NCBI GenBank assembly: GCA_030248295.1
Contig: JASANH010000783.1
Span: 16,783-80,782, forward strand
Origin: Mesodorylaimus sp. YZB2_4
Lineage: Eukaryota; Nematoda; Enoplea; Dorylaimida; Dorylaimidae
Direction of reading: 5' to 3'
DNA length: 64,000 nucleotides
Part shown: positions 1 to 10,734 of the stretch, piece by piece
Layout of the letters: each line of letters opens with the position of its first letter
Numbering within the stretch: position 1 is the stretch's first letter
Notes under the pieces: model-generated
The model's database searches: none
What the model was told of the DNA's origin: nothing
Seen by the model: only the letters and a program-made list of their open reading frames with translations
Made by a program: the position numbers and the translations under genes

Positions 1-373
1 CTATTCTCGATCGCGTAAGTGACCAGGGCAACATACAGTGGACCCACTTGCAGAGGTCTTGTGACCTTCGCCCCTCCCCATTGAATATCATAGCTTTGTA
101 TGTTTCAGACACCTTTGGTACCGCAGACAGCGGCTCCATCGCGTCCTTCAACTTCGATCGGTGCGGCGGGAGGTGATGACCAAGAAAAGGTACAGTATTC
201 CATTCGGGCAAAGTGTGGGATTAGAGAAAGTTTAACTGTTGTTTATCCTTTTTCAGGCAGCGCTGATCATGCAAGTGTTGCAATTGACAGATGATCAGAT
301 CGCGATGTTGCCACCGGATCAGAAGCAAAGCGTTCTATTGCTTCGAGAACAATTGCGGAGTACGAAACGTTGA
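1..373 (+). CDS. CSTF2: Cleavage stimulation factor CstF-64, C-terminal end (partial)
   Basis: This is the 3' end of the gene for the RNA-binding subunit of CstF, which acts in nuclear pre-mRNA 3'-end processing. Three exon pieces are visible: about 1-14 (ending at a GTAAGT donor), 109-189 and 257-373, the last ending in TGA. The final exon encodes a 38-residue helical tail with the core LIMQVLQLTDDQIAMLPP, the highly conserved C-terminal domain of CstF-64 that binds Pcf11/symplekin-type partners. The exon before it is the Pro/Gly/Ala-rich hinge. The RRM lies outside the window. The phases of exons 109-189 and 257-373 fit without gaps. Identity is firm for the last exon; the 1-14 piece is inferred only from its donor. 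Confidence 0.9.
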
Positions 374-984
374 GAGAAATGAGTTTTGCGGCGACCACTT
401 TATGATTTGGGAGCGATGAAGGCTTTGATGGGAATGAACGTCCGTTTAGTTCACATATTTTAGGAAGTTGTTCCTGATTGGATTTTTGTTCGTGTCATGT
501 TTCTGCGTTGATGACGAGGTGGTGACTAAATGGTTTTGATTGTTTTTAGTTACTGATAAAAGTTCTTTCATGAAGAAGAATTTTGTGAGTAAATTAAGCT
601 TGTAGGGGATGTCCGATGATTGTTGAGCTGAGGAGATCTGCATCTGTGGCGAGATCTAGAGCAAGAATACGACCAGCTGCCTAGAGCTAACGATAACAAA
701 GAGCAGCAAAAATGGTCCATTCAGGTCGACGACAAGAAAGCACATGTTTCGTGTACCGCATCGCCAAATTTATGGGAACTCGAGGCCGAAGGAACACATT
801 ACCGGGCCGCGAGACGAACACTGGCAGGCAGCTAAAGAACTATAGACAAAATCACATGATTCAGAACTGCGAACCCAGATTCCCAAAGTCTTGCAAGACT
901 ATAAGGTGTGTGGTGCAGCGCCTAGTGTGCGCCATGCGACATATCTCTTGTGTGGCCATCAAGTGTGTAGAATGAACCCACGTT

Positions 985-1130
985 GGATCTTATGGGAGTC
1001 CATGCCCACATGTGTCGCATGACAACCCACATGACCACTGTGTGAGATGAGTTTCCCATGTGTGTACCATATGGGATGACATTATCCCATGTGGGATTTC
1101 ATGCCCACATGCCACGAGGGTCCATCTTGG
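985..1130. repeat. CCCACATG-type low-complexity repeat
   Basis: Short CCCACATG / CATGTGGG words recur in both orientations at least eight times in about 145 bp, with irregular spacing. The array could fold on itself. No gene overlaps it. Confidence 0.6.
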
Positions 1131-1424
1131 TATTTCATGGGATGGGAAGTCTGGGAAGTGCTTCTTTCTGGAAACGGGGATTGACGTGCGGATTTCTAAC
1201 TGAGAGGCATTGCTTCTGAAACATCTTTCTTGGCGATTCTGACATTCGCGATCAGTTTGCTGCCACCCTGTTGGCCCCCTGGATCATCATCATTATCACG
1301 GCTTATTATTGGCCAAACACTGAGGGGCGCAACTGGGGGGGGGGGGGGGGTTGGTGCAGCATGCGCACAGAGTAGGACCGTTATGATCAGGATTCCGAAA
1401 AGGACCTCCAACACCATGATGGAC

Positions 1425-1800
1425 CACGAGGTCGCGGTTCGGCATTTGCCTCTCAGAATTTCTTGAAAGGGAGTGGCAAGACTCGTCCCGGGTTCGATCC
1501 CCGGTGATGAAGGTCGGTTTGCGAGCCATAAACCTTCGCTGAGCTTGCACGCCAGGTCTTGGGTGACTCGAGTGGTCCGAGTGGAGAGACAGTCTGGACA
1601 GACAGACCAGAAACTGGTTCTCGAACACTAGTCGGGGAGGACCCTCCTTCTCACCCAGCATCACTCTGTGATGCTGGTGCGGGCTCAGGATGCCCTCGCC
1701 CTCGTGTGGAGGTCCTCCTGGTGGAGACACACACAGGGCACCTGCCGTGAGAGCTGGTCACCTAATTCCCTCGCTTGACAATATAAGACTGCTGGCCGGC
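1425..1800 (+). repeat. tRNA-derived SINE, family A, copy 1
   Basis: A tRNA-like head carries an exact Pol III B box (GGTTCGATCC at about 1492) preceded by an A-box-like stretch (about 1428-1450, GGTCGCGGTTCGGCA). A roughly 300-bp body follows, shared with copies at 1835 and 5545. Shared landmarks are 'CCATAAACC', 'GCACGCCAGG', 'GGTGACTC', 'GGAGACACAC' and the 3' end 'GACTGCTGGCCGGC'. The ends are approximate. Confidence 0.75.
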
Positions 1801-1834
1801 TAAAAGCAAAACGGGCTGGACGTCCGGTAACGGT

Positions 1835-2236
1835 GAAAGCGGCCGCGGTGGTGCAGCTATTTGGCATTTGTCTCTCTGGACTCGTCCCGGGTTCGATCCC
1901 CGGTGATGGAACCACTTTGTGAACCATAAACCCTCGCTGACCTTGCACGCCAGGCCGTGGGTGACTCATCCGGTACCGCCGAGGTGATCTGAGAGAAGGA
2001 GCAGAGGCCAAACGAGTAGACAGTCACGACTCCCAAACATAGACAGGGTTCGCAGCCCACCCGCCATCGTCCAAGGAAGTCAGCGTCCTGTTCAGGATTC
2101 CCTCGCGTGGAGGTGCTCCTAGGGGAGACCGCAGAGGGAAGCTACTGTGTGTGCCGGTCCCCACATAGCCTTGCTTTGAAGGTTTGACTGCTGGCCGGCG
2201 TTGGCAGGGCTTTGGCACACAAAAATTTTTAAACAT
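1835..2236 (+). repeat. tRNA-derived SINE, family A, copy 2
   Basis: The head is GCGGCCGCGGTGGTGCAGC (A-box side), then CCGGGTTCGATCCCCGG (B box, about 1888-1904), then the same body as copy 1, ending in 'GACTGCTGGCCGGC' near 2200. It lies directly downstream of copy 1 in the same orientation. Confidence 0.8.
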
Positions 2237-2521
2237 GATGGGCCATGACCAGGTGAGGAGCTTGCGCAGCTCAGAGTCCTATACGACCGAGTAATTCGAA
2301 TTGCGTCGTTTCGCGATTGCCCGAAGCCAAGCCGAATGTCAAAATTTTGTGAGTGAGTTCAGCTATTAGGGGATTATTGTTGACCTGCTGGAAATCTGCA
2401 TCAAGAAGCGTTGAGAGGCACTGGCCCTAGCATCGCTTCCCACAACTCATCGTCAGGCTTTCCTGCACAGAACACTACACAGCCACAAATCGAAGCACCA
2501 TTAGACACAACTCTGATCAAG

Positions 2522-5500
2522 CTACAGTACTTGCTCCTTGCGTGGCGACCGATCGATATAAGTATCGTAGCTGCCTTCCCTTTCGTAGTAGGTAGTCAGG
2601 TAGCAGAGGATGGTTTCGAAGTTGGGACGAGCGATGGGCGAGTGATCGCAGCAGTTGGCCAATAGAGTGTAGATCCTGTCGGGCATTTCAGGTGGCCTAG
2701 CCAATCGCCGTCTCTCCTCGAGCACAAATGTCTTCGTCTGCTGGGCGGTCATGCCTGAAAAGACACATGAGTTTGGAATGAGGGCTCTAGTTAAGACAAG
2801 GTGGCTGACCTTCGTACGGCTCCTGGCCGTGTGTGAACACCTCGTGGAGAACTATGCCGAACGACCACACGTCTGACGCGGCTGTAAGAGGCAAACGTGG
2901 CGCCATGGCCTCGAAATAAAAGATCGCTTACATGAAAAAGTGCCTGAAGCCAATGCCTCGGGCGCTGTCCATTTCGTGGCCACACTGATTGCTTTGCCTA
3001 AAACACGTAAGTTCATATGTAAGGCCGACAAATTTTTGGCATTTCTGAAGAACATCCTATTTTCAGAAGCCTTGTCTCTTGCCAATTACTTTAGCCAAAC
3101 AGAGCAAAGCTGCGGCCAGAGAGACAGCCTGTCTGTACGACCAGTTGAAGCGCCTCCGCATCAAAATCGTGATTTATTTTAGGCTTAAGCAATGCACCTC
3201 ATAAATCTGCTCTCACGCGACATATCGTTTAGTCCAACAGTAAGTCAGTAGGTGGAACACTGAATCATAGGCAAGCTTGGCAGGAAGCTAATTCACTCGC
3301 AAATGTGGCGGACTGTAAAACGGTTGCTCGCACCAAGAAGTCATCTCAAAGTGGCATGTCTTCCTACTCACACCCCAATCGTTCAGTCTTAGACACTACT
3401 AGCTGACACCCACTGCCTGGCTTGAGCTTGTAGCTTCCAAACTGCCCCACTCTCACTGGGATGAAATCGGAAGGTCCCACATCGCAAGGCGGTCAGAGCG
3501 TGAATACTCGCGACTCACTTTCTTTCAAAATGTCGCCGCCCTTGATCAAATGCGCCAAGCCGAAATCAGCGATCTTGACCTCGAACATTTGGCAAATCGG
3601 TCTTTCGCCTTTTGTGCATGTGGCGAGTTCTTCGATGAGCACGTTGCGAGCCGCCAGATCTCGATGCACCACTTTTTTCAGTTCCAGAAAATGCATTCCA
3701 TCCGCTACCTGAGGATTAGATAAGAAGACGCCGCGTTGGAAAATGAGAAAGCAGGTGTACCTGGCGCGAGATCTCGACCAACTGATTTTCTGGCAGTAAA
3801 CGCTTTTCGCCAGCTCGTTTCCTCAGATACGATTTCAACGAGCCGTCCTTGACGAACTCGGTGACGATAAAGAACGGCTCATCAGCGCTGACTATTCCGA
3901 CCAGTTTGACCAGATGGTCGTGTCGCAAGTTCTTCATGGCCACAGCTTCGGCCAGCAAATCCCCTCGGCTGCTGACCCCTCGTTTCAGTTCTTTGATCGC
4001 CACTTGCACCTTTACGCCCGTCTTTGGCTCCCAAGTGCCTAAAAATGGTCATTCATCGATAGTTCCCGAAAAGTAGTGTGATCGATTACCTTTGTACACC
4101 ACGCCGTAAAAACCTTTCCCGATCACTTTTTCGACATGGATCATATTTCGAGGAATTTCGCGCCAGTTCTTCTCGATCTCGGCTGAAATTAAGCACGGTG
4201 TTGGTGCGGGCTTTGGAGCTGGTGTGGTCAAGACGCAACAGATGCCCGCCTCGGAATCACCTAAAAATAGGTTTTGTTTGATAAAACTCGTGTTCACTTT
4301 GGACTCTCGAGGGCGGTAACTCACCCCGGAAGTGTTCGACCATCTTCGCCAGAGTTTCAAATTGTGTGGTGCCAATGGAATATTTGTATTTGCGATGCTC
4401 GACTTCGCGGGTTTTAATTCGATAGTGTTTTGCGAGGCCCTGCAGACAAACGGACATGGCCAATTGCGGTTCTGGAAAAGAGCAGTCAGAAGTGAGCGAG
4501 CGAATTTGGTGATCGAAAAAGTAAAGAAGACTCAACTCACTCGCATCGAGCATTCGACCGCGAATCAGGAAAGTCCCATCTGCATGACCTTTTAGAATCT
4601 GCTCGCTTTCAGTGCGAGTTACATCACCGAACCAAAATCTGAAAAACCCTCGTGTGCAATCATTGGCCTGTCCTAGGGAGAACTAGGGCAAGCCAATAGA
4701 CGACCTAAGCCACAGGAAGCAGCCCACCGCAGTCCACTACTGTACACCTCGTCAGTTCTCTGAACCCTTCTGACCCTGTTACGTGCAGATAAGGTACCCG
4801 CTCCTATCACACGTGTAAATTTTCCTACAGTAAGAACACTTTGCTTACGCTTCGGCCTCCAACGATCCGACAATAGCAACGTAGCTCCTCGGGATGTAGC
4901 CCGTCACACCCGTGCCTGTACTCTTGTGTTCTTGTCCAGACTTGTCGTCCAACATGCGCGTGACGAACAGCCACTCCGGGCCCCTGAAATCGATGCCTTC
5001 GACTCGAATCAATGATCTGATCGTACTTACGCATCGCATTCGTCTCCTACTTCGATGAACTGATCACCTTTGAGGAAAGACAACTCGGCTTGGCTGCGCT
5101 TTACATAGTTCCACAAGGCCACGTAGGTCGGCTTCTCGGCTGAAACAGCGATGCGCAAATTTCAGCATGGACATGTCTTAAATTCGTCTCTTAGGACGGT
5201 CTTTACTGTGAGGTAGGAGGAGTAGCACACATGGCAGTCACCCTGCGCGTGTCTCCCCTTGGAGCACCTCTTCTTGAGGGGTCCAGACAGTGGTCTAACT
5301 GCTTGGTTCGTTTCTGTCCCGGGCCCCACTGGCAGTGCAAGTCTTTGTTACTCACCGCCAAGAAGTCTTAACTCGCCTCAACTAACAGTAAGACACGTCC
5401 TAAACATGGACACCCAAGGTCTACATAAGCTAAAGTGCACTGCGAAATGACCGTCGTAAATTTGAGACATGTCTCATCGTGCTGGTCATGAAAATCGCCT

Positions 5501-6339
5501 GATTCGACACTTCCACTGTTGATTGGCCGCTACACCACTGTGTTTAATCCCTAGACGCGGTAGTCGGCGGTTCGGCACTCGTCTCTCTGTATTACTAGGG
5601 GCTGGACTCATCCTGGGTTTGATCCCCGCGACGGAGGTCGGTTTGCGAACCAAAAACCCTCGCTGACCCTGCATGCCATGCCGTGGGTGACTCACCCGGT
5701 ACCGACGAGGTGCTCTGAGTGGAGAGACGGAAGCCAAACGAGGAGACAGTCACGGCTGTCGAGCACCACCAGTGTTCAAAGCCCACCCGCCATCGTCCAA
5801 GAAAGTCGGTGCCCAGTTCAGTACGCCCTCGCGTAGAGGTGCTCCTATTGGAGACACACAGAGCAAAGCTGCTGTGTGTGCCGGTCCCTGCACAGCCCTG
5901 CTTAGAAGGTTTGACTGCTGGCCGGCTAGAGGCAAAAAAGGGCTTCGGCCCATAAGAAGTCCAAAAAAAACCTGTCGCAGTTGCTTGGCAGAGCTAGAAA
6001 CGGATCGGCCACCTGGTGGGGGCCTTGGGGTGGGAAGCTCTTGAGGCTCCCCTCACGGGGTATCGGCTGATCGTGAGACCCGACATGGCGCAGCGACATG
6101 GCATGCTTCCCGGCTGGACCCTAGTCGACGGCAAGGTAAGGTCAACAAGCTCTCTGCTGTGGTCTAGTCTGTGGGAAAAGCTAACCCTTCCCTGAAACGA
6201 AGGACAGAATCATTAGAAACATACTAGTTTTGTCGCTCGCGGAACGCTTCCGAGCGGAGGCCACGTCGTACTGATCGTGAGAATTTCCGGACGATTCATC
6301 CTCGAAATTTCGCTTCTTGGACGAACAGCAACAGCCCAT
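2522..6339 (-). CDS. Src-family non-receptor tyrosine kinase lacking an activation-loop tyrosine
   Basis: Membrane-anchored kinase that would phosphorylate tyrosines downstream of receptors. Eleven exons join in frame to 537 residues, the normal Src length: 6225-6339, 5031-5139, 4849-4983, 4541-4638, 4325-4471, 4090-4260, 3761-4038, 3519-3708, 2932-2997, 2810-2881, 2522-2754. The start is [10 protein letters not shown] (Gly2 for myristoylation, Cys for palmitoylation). SH3 is about 42-105 (VALWNYVKR), SH2 about 120-205 ([17 protein letters not shown]), a PxxP linker ([11 protein letters not shown]), then the kinase domain: [11 protein letters not shown] loop, VAIK lysine, [33 protein letters not shown] resembles the Frk/Src42A branch. 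Oddities: about 17 extra residues between [13 protein letters not shown] and VKIADFG, and no tyrosine between DFG and APE, where Src has Tyr416. The C-tail (YDTYIDRSP) offers tyrosines that could play the Tyr527 role. Intron 1 (about 1.1 kb) holds SINEs. Confidence 0.9.
5545..5960 (+). repeat. tRNA-derived SINE, family A, copy 3 (inside Src-like intron 1)
   Basis: It has an A-box-like GCGGTAGTCGGCGGTTCGG and a B box with one change (GGGTTTGATCCCC, about 5614-5626), then the family A body with 'GGAGACACACAGAG' and the 3' end 'GACTGCTGGCCGGCT' near 5930. It lies antisense to the host gene, between coding exons 1 and 2. Confidence 0.8.
5965..6060. repeat. Fragment resembling the SINE head at 49.5 kb
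   Basis: The stretch 'GTTGCTTGGCAGAGCTAGAA...CGG' is shared in outline with the SINE-like head near 49515 ('GTTTGCTTGGCAAAGCTGGAAGCCGG'). A short decayed repeat in Src-like intron 1; family assignment is tentative. Confidence 0.4.
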
Positions 6340-8806
6340 ATTCGCGCCTTCGTCCCAGACCGCCACACGCAAGACCCATGAAGTAACTAATAACCGCACC
6401 CGAAATCAGTGCGCGCAAGGCATCAGCGGCAAAGTGTAAAGGGTCACCGACATTGCCTCTTGGCCTGAGACCAGTCGAGCCTGACCGACTAAATGGGGTA
6501 GGGTTCGACTCCCGCCTGAGGATTACAGCTTTAGGCGTTTTCTCCAACCCTCGATGAACGCATGCTAATATTGATGTACATACTGCGGTGTGTTCGCGCC
6601 ATCAATGATGGAACTCACCCCTCCACCCTCGCCATGGGATCGTCCGTCCTTCTCTTGTCGCTCTCTATCAGTTCCCATCTTTACAATCCGTTCCTCACAG
6701 AACACCGAATATGCACCACTTATTATGCACTAAATCGATCACACAAAATCATCGCAACCTAACACGCACCACCCTCGGTCCAAAACAAGGCAAGAATTGG
6801 AACTTACAAAAAATTGCACACGTAAGATCACGAAAACCTAAAAAGAAACCCATCCTACAACAAAACTTCAAAACATAACTAAACATAATTTATATTGCTG
6901 AACATTTTAAGCACAAGTTTACTGATTCTGGGTGGTCATTTAAGGGGGAATAAAGATCATTTCATGCAAATGGGCGCGACCTCGTCTGATGTTAGGCCTG
7001 TTCGGTGATATTTGTTGATTGCTGTGTGGAACTGGTCTCCCTTCGTCTGATGTGCTATTTGTTGGTTCTGTGCCAGTGCACTCTTGCTCTTTGGGTCGAT
7101 GCTCTTTCTCTAATTAGTGTTGCTGCCTGCGTGTATTCGGTGCGGTCGAGTGGTAAACCTCTTCCTATGAGACACGTGGTCTTATAGTCAGGCCATAAAA
7201 TTTTTAACATAGAATGTATAGTGTCCAAGAAGAGGACCTTCTTGTCGACTTTTTTGCACAAGATAAAATGTTCTGTAAAGGATTCTGGTGGATTCTAATC
7301 AGCATTGCTCAAAATAAAGGGGTTTTGGCCAGAAGGAGCAGTGTAAACAGGGGATATGGGGCATTCTGTAAGACTCGAAAACAGAAGTCTGAAAGGGCGA
7401 ATAGGCAAAGACGACTCTAGCGAGGCAGAGAGAGTTAGAAAAAGGAAAGAAAAGCGTTGTACCGAGCTATAGTGGTTTGCTGCAAATCCAAATTTGGGGA
7501 CGTTCGGGGCTTTGGATCGCGAAGAGGTTCTGAAGAGGCAGTAAAACACACTATAGGGGCTTACAGTTAGCAACTAACCAAGTCACACTACATAAATTAA
7601 TGCCAAAAGATTCGGTCTAAGCCAGGGGTATTTTCTATTTGAGGGGCTGATGGTACTTTGTATGAGTCATTTGAAAAGTCAGGAGACGATTAGGAGTATG
7701 GCCAGGAGTATACTACAGTAGTTTTCTGACAGCTCCAGGGAAAATGAATGCTGAGGCGGCAGCTGCATTTTGAGCACGGGATGAGGGACGCAGTAGACAA
7801 GGAGATTCTAGGAGACAGTATTGGAAAAGATTAGGTGCGAGATTCAGTACGCTTTTTTTCAGCGAAAGGAGTCTCATGGATTGGATGGACTTCTGATCGA
7901 ATTTTAAATCTTTTGCATCGCTGAAATAGGCCGAATATTGAGCAGGGCTTGGGTAGTTTCGCCGATGCTGGGATTTCCTCTACTCTCATACTACTTCAGT
8001 GTATGCTCACAGCTGTATAAGGGAACAGGGGACAAAGCAGAAAGATCGAGCGAGACCTCTAACTGTCCTAAATGCTAAATTTAAGGTCTTGCGAGTATAA
8101 CGAGATTGAGGAAAGTTATGGGCTAGAGTGAAGAGATCCTGACATCCTGACCAGACCTGCGCAGTTCCTGGCAGAGATATCACGGTTGGGTGCTCTGATA
8201 TCAGGTGCAGGGCCTACTGCGCGAGCTACCAGCCCATAAGTGTCAGATTTGAGTTTTATGACATTTTGATGACACTGGACTAATTTTTCCTGCTGAAGCA
8301 GACATTTTTGATGAGCACATCTTCAAATAAATCCCCGCACAATTAACACAGGAACATAAACAGGGTTGTGGAAAAATAACCCGACGATCTCCCAGTAGCC
8401 CAATTACGAGTATGAAGAACAGCCCTTACACCTGTAACGTTAGTTGGTTCCTGTGTAAACCTGACTCACTGTTAGCCACGCGTCCTTCGCCACGTGAAAA
8501 CTAATTTGATGTATGGATGATGTAAGAACCAGCCTTTGTTCTGAACCGTCGTTAACCCTTTCTAAGGTGTCAAGCCCCTAGCCGTCAAGAAAAGTGCCAG
8601 AGAGGTCTTTGACTAACGGTTTGTATCTCTAAAATGCACTCGTGTGAAACGCACTCGTGTGCTGCACCCCTGACTGCCTTTCACAATGCTTGGTGAGAGC
8701 AAATGACATGACATGACATGTGAATTTCAAGACTGTGGCACAAGGTGAGCTATACAGACATTATTAGCATCAATGGCATAAACTTTCACTACCAACAACA
8801 AACTGA
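6340..8806. other. Gene-poor region upstream of the Src-like kinase
   Basis: No supportable gene in about 2.4 kb. It includes the 5' flank of the Src-like gene, a tRNA-like SINE head (about 6404-6560) and a short (ATGAC)n run at about 8703-8719. Open frames are short and lack family similarity. Confidence 0.5.
6404..6565 (+). repeat. tRNA-derived SINE, family B, copy 1
   Basis: It contains GGGTTCGACTCCCGCC (B box, about 6508) and a following region with 'CCCTCGATGAACGCATG', resembling 'CCCTCGAGTGCGC' after the B boxes at about 27069 and 48392. It is not a functional tRNA: no acceptor stem or anticodon arm could be drawn. Confidence 0.55.
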
Positions 8807-10734
8807 TCAATCAATAGGAATTGGGCCATCCAGTGTTCCTATCACACCAACCTTGTCAACGTCTCCGATTTCTGCCTTTGGTGTTTGCGCAGCTCTCATT
8901 CTTCTTCGCATTAGAAGCAAGAGGCAGCAAAATCCGAATCCGAGCACGCAAGTGATTGCAGTCATGAGGAAGGCATACTGGGTGTCCGTTTGATCAGCTA
9001 GCCAACCTAAAGAGAAAAGTGGAAGCGATCACTGGGACATTCAAGCAAGAAAAACGCTGATGGGAGGCCAGTGCAACAAACACTAATCGTTTGTGAGGGG
9101 AACTTGGTAAGGTATCGCTTACACGCCGATAGGACAGAGGCACTTCTACTTGGAGACTTGTTTTTAGCTTCAGAGCAGAGCAAAGGAAGCCCTCCCCCTT
9201 TAAGGAAAATAGATTCCTGGGGTTAGGGTATGTCTCCGTCGTTAAGCTTGCTATTGTAACCAGCATTTCTGGTCGTCGGAGGATAGATAGAAAACGTCAG
9301 CCACTTCTGTTGATTTTTCAGCAGCACATACATAGTCGAGAGACTTGCCGACCTCCCGTCAGAGTTAATCGTCCCAGACTTCGGTTTCTTACAACTCCCG
9401 CCGCCTGGGTGCGCTATTTACAGCAAATGATTACTAGTATATAATGCCACCCGCGATCGCCAATCATGCTGTCCATGATCAACCTCACCCACCCACAATC
9501 ACTCGAGAATATGTTTTTCCAACTGACTGACCTTTTCTTTTTTCTTCGCACCCCCAAGTCCTCTGGATGCAATCAGCTCAACCCACGCCTATTTTTCCTG
9601 TTCTCACTCATTTACGAGTGCCTACTCACCAGATAGAAGAGGCAACACAAATCCACCAAGACCTATTGAGAATAGGAAATATCCGATTCCAGTTACCACC
9701 TTATCCACGCCGAACAGATCCATTATGACGTTGGGCGGTTGTGAGAATTTGATGCCTAAGCTGAATCCAAACATTACCAACGCGGCTGCGAATGACCAAA
9801 AGTCATAACAAAACACACAGGCAACAATACCGGCTGCCCCTGTTAAGGTAACGACTGAATACAGGAGAGTTCTGTCAGTGCACTTTAGTTGACTCACAAA
9901 AGCGACTACGACCCTGGCCAGTGTGTTACTGATTCCAGCAATGGATACCAGCTCGGCACTCTGCCACGTTGTCAGTCCACGACTAATGATCAAACTGTTG
10001 ATCATAGAGAATACAGTGAAACTGGCGCCTCCCAGCACAACACCATCCAGAAGTAGCAATATAAAACGACAATCCCTGAATATGGCCAGGTCGAAAAGAG
10101 AATGCATGGTGACCCCGCGATGCAGCACACGACTCTTACAAATGGCACCGAATATGAACAGCTGCAAACAGAAGCCCGCTTGGATAAGCATAGAGCCACG
10201 CCACGTGTACGTCTCGATCAGGAACAGGCTCAAGGGTGCGAATATCCAACTGCCCAATGCTGCCCCAACAGCCGTGAAACTGGTTGCGAAGAATCGATGC
10301 CTCTCGAAATATTCGGGCAATACGCTCAAGGAGGGGGTGACACACAGGCCATAGCCTATGCCGCACAAACAGCCGTACGTCAGAGACAAATGCCAGAGGT
10401 CAGTTGCGAAATAGGACAGGGCCATGCCTGCACTGGTCACCAAGGCTCCGGTCATGATCACTGCCCTGGCACCAAATCGTTTCTGCAGTCCGCCTGCCAC
10501 TGGCCCAACTAGGCACATGAGCGCATAGCACAAGGCGCCCGGTAATGAAGTGGCTTTCCGGGACGCCTGAAAGTGATCCAAGAATACCACAAAATAGATT
10601 CCAAAGTTCAATACTTGCCCCAACACAATCAAGTTAATCATAAATGAAGAGGCCAATACCAACCAGCTGTACCCTCGGTCCATTGAATGCAAGGTGGAAA
10701 GGGCAGAATGGGAGGCTGGCCGAGGTCGAGCCAT
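8807..10734 (-). CDS. Monocarboxylate-transporter-like MFS protein (SLC16 family)
   Basis: Twelve-helix plasma-membrane transporter of the major facilitator superfamily, probably for monocarboxylates or related small acids with protons. Two exons, 9630-10734 and 8807-9006, join in frame to 434 residues. The start MARPRPASHS is followed by DRGYSWLVLASSF, the SLC16 signature before helix 1. Helices 1-6 carry MCT features, including GYGLCVTPSLSVLPEYFERHRFFATS at the helix 4-5 region. A cytosolic loop separates them from helices 7-12, and exon 2 opens with GWLADQTDTQYAF, matching the GWLxD motif at helix 11. The tail is short (about 40 residues). The substrate cannot be deduced. Intron 1 spans 9007-9629. 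Confidence 0.85.

Larger units (their letters stand above)
374..2521. other. Intergenic region between two converging genes, repeat-rich
   Basis: No convincing gene. It holds the CstF-64 3' flank, a CCCACATG-rich low-complexity patch (about 985-1130), a 16-nt G run at 1335-1350, and two tandemly placed tRNA-derived SINE copies (about 1425-2235). Open frames here coincide with the SINE bodies and are not supported as genes. Confidence 0.6.

Noticed and set aside
1488-1905. tRNA genes suggested by exact B boxes
   Set aside because: No acceptor stem or anticodon arm can be drawn around them, and the boxes recur with the same 300-bp body, so they are SINE heads.
9923-10512. Plus-strand frames of 136-143 aa
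   Set aside because: They are antisense shadows of the MCT-like transporter exon.
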